Positions 23,544 to 34,000 of a stretch of DNA of 64,000 nucleotides are shown here, in pieces. Origin of the DNA: Symbiodinium natans (taxonomy: Eukaryota; Sar; Dinophyceae; Suessiales; Symbiodiniaceae); contig CAJNDS010000269.1 of assembly GCA_905221605.1 (NCBI GenBank), forward strand, positions 71,001-135,000. Direction: 5' to 3'. The notes under the pieces were generated by a model, which searched no databases, was not told the DNA's origin, and saw only the letters and a list, made by a program, of their open reading frames with translations. How positions within the stretch are numbered: the first letter of the stretch is position 1; the number at the start of each line of letters is the position of its first letter. Made by a program: the position numbers and the translations under genes.

Positions 23544-25436
23544 TCAATTCACACGTCCATCCTCCGCTGGTGGAGGTGCTGAGGTGCCAGCTGCACAAGC
23601 CTCCTCGCCGCAGCCCAAACTCGGAAGACATTCTGAAACGGGTGAACCTACGCAATGTTTCTGAATCTTGGTTTCGCACTCGCCAATGATACGGATTTGT
23701 CCATGGCTGAGAAGGTCTTGATTTAGTTCAGGAGGGGTAGAGACGCAGCGTCGAATTGCCATAGCTGCTGAATCCCCGTAGTTTCTCAAGCGGCGGGGGA
23801 TTGATGGTGCCTTCAAAGCGGGGCCCATCGTTTCCGAAGCGGGGCTCTTCTCTGACTCCACGTGGTTCTCAAGCTACGATTATCAATGGCCAAGAACTTT
23901 CGTCGTCCTCATCCACTCCAGTTGGGGAGGCTGACAACGTCAGAGAATCTGACATGCTCAACAAGCCTCGGGACAGCGTCTTGCAACAAGCCATTCCAGC
24001 AAGAAGCATCTGGATGATAGAACGTGATAAAGCTGATAGTATACTCATATAATACATATGGTTTGGAATGCCCGGTGGCTTGATTGTGTGGCAGCACCAA
24101 CAAAGGCTCTAGAACCATCAGGCTCAGGAACTGCCAGTGCATTCTTAGACCCTGTTCTCTAAACAGCTCCAAACAGTTGGAACTGTTCCGAACCGGGAAT
24201 TATTACCAAGTGAGCTACTGCAGGCTTCAAAGTCCGAAGGTCCGAATGGGGTTCTTGAAACCAGGAAACGCAAGGACAGAAACCCCCGTGTCAAAACAGA
24301 CCACCGACTCCAACACATGGTACTATATATTAGTAACCATAATAATACTATATCATACTAACTATCATATGCTACTACAGTCTAGTAGCTATCATATGGG
24401 TGGTTGTCAAAATTGTGATCCCTTTTGGGGTACCCCAAGAAGGGACCATAACTTTCACAACCACCCATATCATGGATGAACTGCATGGGGCTGCTGCCCT
24501 CCGTCTTGAAGCTGCAAGATGTCTCGAGATCCAGGGGCTCGCCCCCACTTGCAGTCATGTCCTGGCTTGGTGCCCTAAGGGTTTAGACCCTGAACCCTAA
24601 ACCCCAAACCCCAAACCCTAAACCCTAAACCGACTAAGCACGTAGCCCAATACTCACCCTTGCCTTCCGAAACACTCTTGAATGTTAGTAGAGGTTCGGG
24701 TTTAGGGTTTAGGGCTTAGGGAAAGGGATTTAGGGTATGATCTAAGGACTACTCGCCTCAATTTTAAGAAATTGGGCTCTCCGGGACAATGCCGCACTCC
24801 TTGACGCAGGGCAGGTGCAGCATTGGCACCAATCCATCTCCAGCCTCCTGGCGGCGCGGGTCACTGCTTGAAGGCTCATGGGTAGTTCGCAGGCAGTCAG
24901 CTGTAGGGTTGTAAGTTAGGAGAAACCGGGCCCTACTTACCACTACCCATGACCTTTCGAGTTCTTGTCTACCACCCCGGCTCTGGCGAAGTGAGCCAGG
25001 ACGACCTGTCGGCTCGCTTCGTCAGCGGATCTCGAGGAAATCGGTGGACTCTCTGCCTGGATGTCCCGTAAAAGCTTCGCAAGCCTGGCATTCGCGGTTC
25101 GGTCGGTGGCATTGGCGAGAGAAGATCTTCTGGCATAATCGGTGCTTCCAAGTGCTTTCAAGTGCTTTCAGACAAGGTGCTCTTGCAAGTGCACAGACCT
25201 GCCGCCAAGTACATCCACTGTCGGAAGAGTCGGAGCATAGATTGTTCTTGAGCATCCTTGCACAGATCGAAGCTCAGGTCCCAGCGCGTTGGCGAAGTGC
25301 TGGAACACATCAGTCGCATCTCCTGCCACATGCCCCTGGGGCTTGTGCAGCTCAGATGTGTGTGTGTGTGAGTGATGCGCCGGCTCGCTGCCACGATATT
25401 AGCAAGGTCCCTAAACATCCTAAAGGTGGGAAGCAA
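23544..25436 (-). CDS. Hypothetical multi-exon protein, exon-like islands
   Basis: Minus-strand frames with normal composition occur at 23544-23861 (contains RCVSTPPELNQDLLSHGQ), about 23869-23990 (contains DEDDESSWP), 24943-25161 (contains ARLAKLLRDIQAESPPISS, ending near a GT donor) and about 25200-25340 (contains DAQEQSMLRLFRQWMYLAAG). No family is recognised. They lie between the duplicated coiled-coil block and the flavodiiron gene, all on the same strand, and could be the 5' exons of the coiled-coil gene or a separate one. Exon edges are not defined. Confidence 0.35.
24394..24470. mobile_element. MITE family B copy 3 (77 bp, internally shortened)
   Basis: Termini atatgggtggttgtcaaaat and ctttcacaaccacccatat enclose only a short core (gatcccttttggggtacccc), about 33 bp less than the other two copies. 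Confidence 0.9.
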
Positions 25437-25703
25437 CGTTCAAGCAGCTTCCTCCTTTGGAGGAAGACTCGCCGATAGCCTCGGCCCTCAGCTGGCATCT
25501 GCGTGCGTCTGGGTTGGGCCAAGGTTCCCCAAAAGTAAACTATTTAACTATCTACTTCGATGATCCAACACCCCGAAGCTAACCGATGAGGCAGCAACCC
25601 TCCTTCCGGACGGCAAAGGCAGGACACGCCGCAGGATTGCAGTATACTATGCGGGATTGGACGATGCAGGGATTCTTTTTGGGGCTCTTGGGGATGGAAG
25701 ACG

Positions 25704-25844
25704 CTTGCAGGTTCATTGCACTTTTTAACCAATCATAACTGTACTTATATCCTACTTGTAAGCCCCTTAAGTGCCCCAATATGGTTATAAGTACAGTTGC
25801 AAGTACAGTTGTAGTTGGTTTAAAAAGTACCATGAACCTCCAAG
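25704..25844. mobile_element. MITE family E copy 1
   Basis: Inverted termini cgcttgcaggttcattgca and taccatgaacctccaagca; the core has inverted blocks (tgtacttatat and aagtacagttg). A second copy lies at 38483-38629 inside a flavodiiron intron. Confidence 0.85.
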
Positions 25845-26797
25845 CACAGAGAATGGTTGACTTAAAACCGAGCAACGTCCACACCAGTCGTAGGCAACAA
25901 CATTGTTCTCAACCCTGAAGGCTGGCCTCATGATATGGAGTACACAATATAGAACCGTAATATATGAGGCCTCGATACGCCCTGCATATTGTCTGCTATC
26001 AAGTGTACTTCTTGGCTCGGTAGCTACGCTGCCAAGTGGCGCTGCGTGCGTCTCGAAGTCAGGCTCGGCCAACATGGCATCAACGACGTATATAAGAGGT
26101 GCTGCGCCCCACACGTATGTGTCATCTCACAGAATATGTGGTGGTCAAGGGCGTGCTTAAAAAAAAACAAGAAAGTAAATAAACAAATAAATGAACATCT
26201 ACATATACAGATATACATATATAACGAAGCTCACAGAACATGGTGGTCAAGGGCCTATGCGGCAGGCAATAAGTAGAAAAGCTGCCCTGCGTCAGGAGGC
26301 TTGACAAATGAGGTAGGCGGTAGATACGACGGATGGCTGGACCGTGGGGAATCCCGCAAGAATTACATGGGCTGAAGCCTGAGCTGCATCAAGTGTTCCT
26401 GCCCGATTCATGCGGCCACCATCGTTCCCTTCCTACTGAATACTGAAGAGTCCGGAATCTGAAGTAGACGCGTCTGCGGGATACCTTTACCTGCCTCCAT
26501 CTGGCCTGAATCTATTTTCGCGTCGCCACTGCACAGACATTGCGGGCCTGAAGGAGGTGCATGGGTGCTGTCGCAGCTCGGGTAAACCTGACACAGTGCT
26601 CCAACCGCCCCGCACGGTCTGTTGAGGAGCGCGGGATGTCCGGATGTTGGCTCAGTTTTGAATTTGCGCCTTTTGGGTTGAAGGTTTGGGGCATTTTGCC
26701 ACATGAGAGCTCCTTTAGATGAAGGGTACCCTCTTCGGGGCTTCCAGTAGGCAAGGCACCATTTGGCGTTGTGGGAATTGTGGGGTGTGAGTTTTGA

Positions 26798-26895
26798 TGT
26801 TCCCTCTAAAAACTAGCAGTCCCTAATAGGGATCATTATCGGAAGTTACTCAAATCCCTACTAAGGAGCTCTTGGTATAAGGGGGAACTAGGGGG
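26798..26895. mobile_element. MITE family A copy, degenerate
   Basis: Left end gatgttccctctaaaaactagcag and right end gctcttggtataagggggaac correspond to family A termini with substitutions. Confidence 0.6.
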
Positions 26896-27000
26896 TTAGG
26901 ATGAAACGCCATCTCAGGAAGTGCTCGGATGCGGGGAACCTCGGCTTCCTCGCTGACAGGCTCCAGGTCCGTACCTCAAGCCCGGAGAGTTCGGAGAAGA

Positions 27001-27112
27001 ATCCCCTCCCCCTCATATCATCCCCTACCCCCTCCCCCCTACCCCCTAATATTTAAAAGACCCGTTCATACTAGGGGGGTAGCGGGGGGTTAAGAGTAGG
27101 GGGAGGGGACCA
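27001..27112. mobile_element. MITE-like C/G-rich inverted repeat
   Basis: Left end tcccctccccctcatatcat then cccctacccc, right end ggggggtagcggggggtt then agagtagggggagggga, forming a near-perfect stem about 30 bp long around an AT-rich centre. Confidence 0.6.
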
Positions 27113-27441
27113 TCCCCCGCGCAAACTTTCGCGAACTTTTGTGACTTGGACTGGGCACCGCACATTTGAGATCACTCATCGTGATGAAAATACCTGCAAG
27201 TGGCAAAGTGCCTCGACATCCCAGCTGCAAACCCTAAACCCTAAACCCTAAACCTTGCCTGCGCGTGCGCTAGCGTGAGAGTCGAAACACCCTAAACCCT
27301 AAACCCTACACCCCCGGAGGCTCCAGCCCGCATCCCGCAGCCCTTGCCTGCCACATGGACTAGCTGACTAGCACCCAGGTGCCCCGCTTTGGAGGCACCC
27401 GCCTTCTGCTAGAAGCGAGAGGCTGTAGCTGCAACGATTCC

Positions 27442-27512
27442 GGGTTTAGGGTTTAGGGTTTAGGGTTTAGGGTTTAGGGTTTAGGGTTTAGGGTTTAGGT
27501 TTAGGGTTTAGG
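27442..27512. repeat. TTTAGGG telomere-like array
   Basis: About ten units immediately downstream (minus strand) of the exon at 27520-27735. Confidence 0.9.
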
Positions 27513-27519
27513 GTTTCGG

Positions 27520-27735
27520 GCGGCTGGATGGCAGGTAGCTGTACATATGTCTGACACAAGCTGACCACATTGGCCAACTGTGAGACCTCCTCTAAGGCAC
27601 CAGCCGAGTCTTTTCGACACAAGAACACAAAGTTCAACGGATACCAGAGGGGCTGTTTTGCAACATCGCGCAAACTAGTCTGTATTTGGTCTGTAATGCC
27701 ACGACGCTGTTGGCCATGTAAATACCTGAACTATC
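27520..27735 (-). CDS. Exon of an unrecognised gene
   Basis: Open minus-strand segment of about 70 codons following an AG at about 27738. It reads a globular-looking sequence that includes QQRRGITDQIQTSLRDVA, KQPLWYPLNFVFLCRKDS and ALEEVSQLANVVSLCQTY, then runs into a telomere-like array. It lies just downstream of the flavodiiron stop codon and may be the second exon of the next minus-strand gene, whose first exon could start with the ATG near 27853. Function unknown. Confidence 0.45.
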
Positions 27736-27863
27736 TGCCCTAGGCGCAGTCCCTAAATCAGTCTGCTGAAAAGATCAAGCTTGGAGGTGAAAAATTTCAA
27801 AGGCCCTCGGATCCTCAACCTCGCCAACTCTGCGAGGAAGGTGTTTGGCAGGCATGCGTGCCT

Positions 27864-28014
27864 TCAGTAATAGGTGCCCACCTTTCGGTGATGCACTGCC
27901 GCAGCAGCACTGGGACTTGCGACATCACCACCCACGACCTCCGCGTAGCCCACCCAGTGGTCAGAAGCATCCATGCGGGACACAATCCTGCACTCGAGAT
28001 AGGCGCAGGCCGAC
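27864..28014 (-). CDS. Last exon of the flavodiiron fusion gene
   Basis: After an AG at 28015-28016 the frame reads SACAYLECRIVSRMDASDHW and ends AVHHRKVGTYY with a stop at 27864-27866, the usual C-terminus of the flavin-reductase domain of class-C FLVs. It joins in phase to the exon ending at 38068 (GPNGAAVLR) through a GC donor at 38066-38067. The intervening intron is 10,053 nt and contains the whole copia element plus a family-A MITE. Confidence 0.85.
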
Positions 28015-31000
28015 CTTCGGGAATCCCAGGATCCAACTTCCTTACCCCATATTTATACTCAACTCTACCCTGCGACGTCTGCAGCCGTGTATAAGCCTTG
28101 GGATGTTCCCCCTTGTGCTAAGAGCCCTGAGTAGGGATTCTCGAACTCCCTATTCGGATCCCTCCTAAGGAGCTGCTAGCATAAAGGGGGGAAAGGGATT
28201 ATCGAACCCCCCCCTCTTAGAATCCCTCTTAACGGCTGTTAGCAGAAGGGGGAGACATCCCAAAAATATGAGGGCTTAGGGTTTAGGGTGCGGAGCTGCA
28301 GTTTGTATTCAGGAAATGAGTTGGTGTTAAAGGAAAAAGGGTCAACGTACCCGTTACTATTTGGCTCAAGACTGGGCCATGCGCCTGGTAGCAAAAAGAA
28401 GTTCTGAGTTTTCGGTGTTTGCTGGTTGGTTCAGGGCGAAACCTCTGGCGACTGTTAGGGTTGATTCCCTTCCCCTTTCGGTTGCCCCCGTAGGTTATGA
28501 GCCCAAATTAGGCTTCCTGCGGTATAGGTAAAGATTTTTCGTTTGTTTAACGCCATGGACATGATGCGGCGTCGCTCAGAGCCTGGACTGTCACCCACGG
28601 CCAATGAAGCCGAAGAAAATCGTGGTGATGGGGGTGAAGAACGACAGCAAGTGGTACAAGCGGTGACAGATGGTAGGGAAGTTGCAATGATACAACCAAC
28701 GTCTCAGGTGGAAAATGAAGTGGTTCCGGTTCCAGCAGCGAATCCTTTCTGGAGCGAGCGGGCTCAAGAAGAAATAAGACTGAGGCAATCAAGGCCGGCA
28801 AGTCTTCCTGCAAGCGGAGGGGATAGGAGTGGTGAAACTACGAGGAGGCCACCGTCGCTACATGATCTTATGGGTCGGGAACCTGCACCAGCTGAGAGGC
28901 CATCGTCAGGCTTAATGGGCCAGATGGAACGAGGTAACATTGGTGAAACACAAGCAGAGGAACAGCTTATTCCTGATCTGAGTGGTGAAGAACAAGGTGA
29001 AGATATGGCAGTGGTAAAGCGTGCACTTAAAGAGTTGCTGGTGCAGACAAAGGAGCTGGGGAACAGGTTGCATCGAGTGGAGGAGAAAAGCTATACCTCT
29101 GCTGCATCTGGGTCAGCTTCGCGAGCACGGAGCACTGGAGTGGTGGACGCAAATGCTGCATATCCCTTGGGAATGACTCCAGAGAAACAGTATCCGCCAG
29201 GACAAGTTTTCTACACTGATGGTATGGGTGGTTTTTGGACTGTGTTGCCTGATGGGACATGGCTGCCTATTGAGGGCTACGACCTGCCAAAGGGTTGTGA
29301 TCTTCAACCCTTGCCTGAGCCCAGGAAGGGGGATGCTCAGGTGGAGGATGACAAAGAAGTGCCAATGATGCATGTAGCTGAAGGGAAGAAACCCTCCAGA
29401 TTGCCTCCACTGAATTACCCCCTGGGAGGTTCTGCAAGTGGTGGATATGCAGGTGGACCACCTGGTTTGACACATGCGCCGATTACTTCCTTGCCAACAG
29501 GTGTTGATGGTTCTGCCGCACCTATGGGGAATCAGCCCGGTTTTGTTTCAGCTCGGGAAACTTTGACGCAAGAGAACGCAGCAGGATCGGGTGGATATAC
29601 AATGGTGGATGATGTTCCGTATCGGTGGAAAATGACCGCTGGGAAGTTGGAATTAGAAAAGGTTCCGCTCACAGCTTTTACGCCTGGTATGGGACATGGA
29701 CTGCCACATAGGCCCGGCGGTAGGGTCAGTTTACCTCCTGGAGCAGTGGTGCCACGTGGTATGCCAAACATTGGTGATAGTTCTGGAACTGAACGTCCGG
29801 AGGCTCTTGGGAAGCATGTGATGAGTCTTCCTACTTTGGCAGACTACACACCAAGCAATCCGACGGCACTAGGTGATTGGATCGCAATGATCGAGCCAGC
29901 TGCAGGCGATTCCGGAGAGATTGAAGACCGAGATCGTTTCCACTCGAATGTTGGGGTCAGTGATGATATTTTACAAATTGCTGACGGTTTACCAACCTGG
30001 TGGAGCAAATGAGCGCAGCACAATGTTGAACTTCTTGGTGCAACCAGAGGCCATTAAGGGAGTGCGTCAATGGGCGCAATGGCGTTCCCGATTAAGGGAG
30101 CTGCGAGCGGCCGAGCCGGACGCTACCTTGCTTATCAAGGGATTGGATGCTTTATCATCCGCGTTGCTGGCAAAACACCCTACGGTTCATTTCAGAGTGG
30201 CATCCTTTCGGGAAAAATTGGGAGTAGACTACTCGCCGACCTCTGAAACTGCGACACAACTAGCTGAAATGTTACAGGCAGAGTTTGAACTGCTATTGCA
30301 TAGCGCTGGTGATCAAGAGGTGAAGCAGGACTCGGACGCCAAGAAAAGGGCAAGGTTAAACAAGGCCCCAAAGGGAACTGGTGACGAGACAGAGGAGGGC
30401 GACAAAGGCAAAGGGAAAGGAAAAAGGTACAGCAGTGATGGTGAACGCCCATTCTGTTGGATATATGGAAAGACAGAAGCAGGCTGCAAGTTCGGATCAC
30501 GCTGCAAATTTCGCCATGACAAGGACTCCCTGGAGCGTGGAAGATGTTTTGAATGTGGGGCCGTTGGCCATCTACAGCCGCAGTGTCCATACAAAGATGG
30601 TGCAAGTTCCAATGTGGACTCAAATCCTGAGAGGAATAGATCTAAAGGAAATTCTCCCAAAGGGGGAAAGGGCGGCAAAGGTGCGAAATGGGGAAATGCC
30701 AAAAAGGCAGAAGTGGCTGAAGGGGGAGATGAGACGGCTAATGCGGGATTGGAGAAAGGTTCTGCAAGTCCCTCATCACCATCAACACCCAATCAGGTCC
30801 TTGCTGAAGCTTTAGAGGTGCTGAAATCTATGAAACTGTCATCAGCGCAGTCAGCATCAAGCGGGGATCCCAGTGTCCGAATGTTATGTGGCTCTGGAGT
30901 TTTTCAGCAGGAAAAGAGAGTGGCGTTGGTGGACACGGCTGCTACGCATCTTGTGCGGACGCTTTTTCCATGGGAATGTTTACCCGACACTACTGTTACG

Positions 31001-34000
31001 GTGCAAAGCGCGCTTGGTGGTGTGATAATGAGGATTACAGAGAAAGGGACATTGATTAGGGAAGACAATGGGCCTCTGATTATCCCTCTCTGGTTGATTT
31101 TGGAGTTTGGGGCGAACCTCACCGTGATCAATGGGATGTGTCACGTGGGTGCAAAATCTTCGCTGGACCAGCTCTTGTGGTTTGAACATGGCTGTTTGAT
31201 TATGGATTACAAAACAGCTGAAAAGATGGTTTTGCATGCTGAAAGGCAGCGTGCGTCTTGGTCCCATTCTCAATGGAGGAATGGAAGGGCGGACTGTGGA
31301 GTCGGTTCGTCTGATGCCACGTTGTTGCCGAAGCAGGGAGAAGGCCGAGGAGGATGCGTCTTATATGTGGCCAGGGTTTCTGACACCAATGAGTGTTCGG
31401 GAATGGGCATGTTGGACTCGGGAGCATCACATCCTCTCAGATCACTTCGTCCTGGTGAACAGCTTCCGCAGCAAAAGGTGTTGGTGTCTTTAGCTGTTGG
31501 ATCTCGGGAGATGTGTATTACCCCAGGTGGGACCCTGGTAACTCCTGAAACGGTAGATCCTCTAGTGCCAACTGGCAAAGCGAGCGCCTTGGTTGGTCTC
31601 ACAGTTCAGTGGCGTGGTGGCAAGTGCACAGCCTCACATCCTGTTCTGGGGGAACTTCGCGTTCGAGATCTGAATGGGTGCCCTTGTTTGGAAAAGGAGG
31701 TGGCGCTTCAGATCATTGATGAAATGGATTGGTGCTCACCAAAGCAAGCATTAAAGGTGGCACGTACGGTTCAAGGGTGTCCGAATACGGACAATGAAGT
31801 GGCCGTAAAAGCGTCGTTGCAAAGCGCAGCACGGACAGCGTCAGCGAACGAGGAGGAGTTCGTCCAGGCATGTTGGCGATTTCTTCGGTGGTATTATGGG
31901 GATATACCAGAAAATATGCTGATGGAGCTGTTGCCACGTGGAGATATTGCGGCGTTGCCTTTCAACCGTCATAAAAGGAGACGGCTGGCACGAGCAAAAA
32001 GGGTGGTGGTACACCTATTTTCGGGAAAACAAAAATGGCATTTCCCCAGTCGGGATGTGGAGGTACTGGAGCTGGATTTGAAGAAAGGCGGTGACCTACA
32101 TAATTCGAGCGTCTGGAAGTATCTTCTGCATCTGGCGGCTGAAGGAAAGGTGGTTGCTGTGGTTGGAGGACCTCCATGCAGGACAGTGTCAAGGTTGAGA
32201 GGTGAAGACGGTGGTCCACCTGTATTACGCCGGCGCTGTGGGCCTGAACGGATGGGATTAAAGAGTCTTCCCTGGCCACATCAAGAATTAGCTCAAAAGG
32301 ATGGTGTTTTACTTCTGAAGATGCTTTTCCTATATGACGTGGCGGTGCATTCAAGGTGTGGAACTGCTGGTGTCATCAATGGAGGTTCTGTCTTCTTTGG
32401 CATGGAAAGTCCTGGAGACCCTGAGCTCATAGGGAAAGATTTTTCTCAGAACGACAAAACAGTCTTGAGTGCTGAGGATCTGGTGGATGGTTCTCAGGAA
32501 GGGTTCTCAAGTCCTACCTTCTGGAGTTGGCCAGAGGTAAAAAGTTTTCGCGAGCGTTATGGAATGTACGCTGCACATTTTGATCAAGGAGCATTGGGAC
32601 ATGCTCTGGTGAAGCCTACGACTTTCCTGGTGTCTGATATGGAACTATGGGAATCGTTGGAACAGGTCCGCGTGGTTGTTCCGTGGTCAGCAACATTCGC
32701 TTCTACCCTGGAAGAGCGTATTGGACAATCCTCCATACGGGCGCGATGGGCATTTGGATTCGTAAAAAGAATACGTCACAGGTTGGCACAATGGTTGCAG
32801 GAGAGCGATGCTGAACGGGAAACTATGGTGTCAAAAAAGGAAGAACGAGAAGGAACGTTACGAAGGTTAACAGCTGAAGAGCGAGCTTTCCGTGACCATT
32901 GCCTAAGGGGGCATATTCCTTGCAGACGTGATTGTCAAATTTGTGTGTCTGCCGCTGGAAAAGAGCGTCGCCATTTGAGGCGGAAGCATGGGGATGCTTA
33001 CACTTTATCATTGGACTTGGCGGGTCCATACAAGTGTTCCAAGGATGCTCCCCAGCAGAAGCCACGACACGCCGTTATTGGTGTTTATCAATTTCCAATG
33101 TTGGATCCCAATGTGGGTCGCCCTCCAGAAAAGGGGGAAGATGCGGATGAGGTGGAAGATCAGGTGGCGGATGAAGGTGCTGGTGTCGGAGAATGGTTAG
33201 GCGATGCAGCCGCTAACTTCGAGGAGGAAGACTCTGCGCCGGTGGAACCTGCGCCAGTTCTGGAGGCAGAGGTGTTGAAAATCCAAGCTTCTGAAAAATC
33301 CTGGAAGGAACTGAAGGGCCACTTGACCCAGCCTGTCCGTATGATCAACTTCGTTATGGTGGCGCCGATTGTGGACAAACAACAGACAACTGTTTTATCG
33401 GCTGTTCAAAGGATGATGGTGCGCTTGCAAAGACATGGGTATCCGGTGTTGAGAATCCATTCAGATCGAGCGGGGGAGTTTGTCAATGCACGCTTCCGGT
33501 CCTTTTGTGAAACTCGTCTGATATATAGGACCACTGGTGATCCTGGAGTCCCGCAAACAAATGGGCGCGCTGAAGCATGTGTGGGTTTATTCAAACGTGG
33601 TGTGAGGTCGCTCTTAAAGGAGGCGCGACTCGGGCCGGCGTACTGGGCACTGGCTGCTCGCCAGTGGTCAATGTTACGGTGGCATAAAGCTGAAAGGGAG
33701 TTGGGGTTAAACCCGAAAGCATTGCTTCCCTTTGGTGCTCAGATTCAAGTCAAACGTCGTCCGTGGGAGTTGCTGGGTCCGGATGGAACAAAGAAAGGTC
33801 GGCAATGGGTCGATCGTACGCAGCCCGCGCTTCTTTTGGGTCCATGTGATGACCTACCTGGTGATTATTGGGTGGAAGCTCAAGGGACTGCAAAAGATCC
33901 GGATGAACTGGTGTTATTTCCCTGCACTACGATTTTTTCCAACATTAAGGAACCGCCAGAATTGGAGTTGGAAGGGGTGGTAGAAGAACAGGAGCCTTCT

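Noticed and set aside
28273-28288. Longer target duplication including TTTAGGG for the retrotransposon
   Set aside because: Both sides are heptamer arrays, so any longer match is expected by chance; only TAGGG adjoining the LTR ends fits the 5-bp copia rule.
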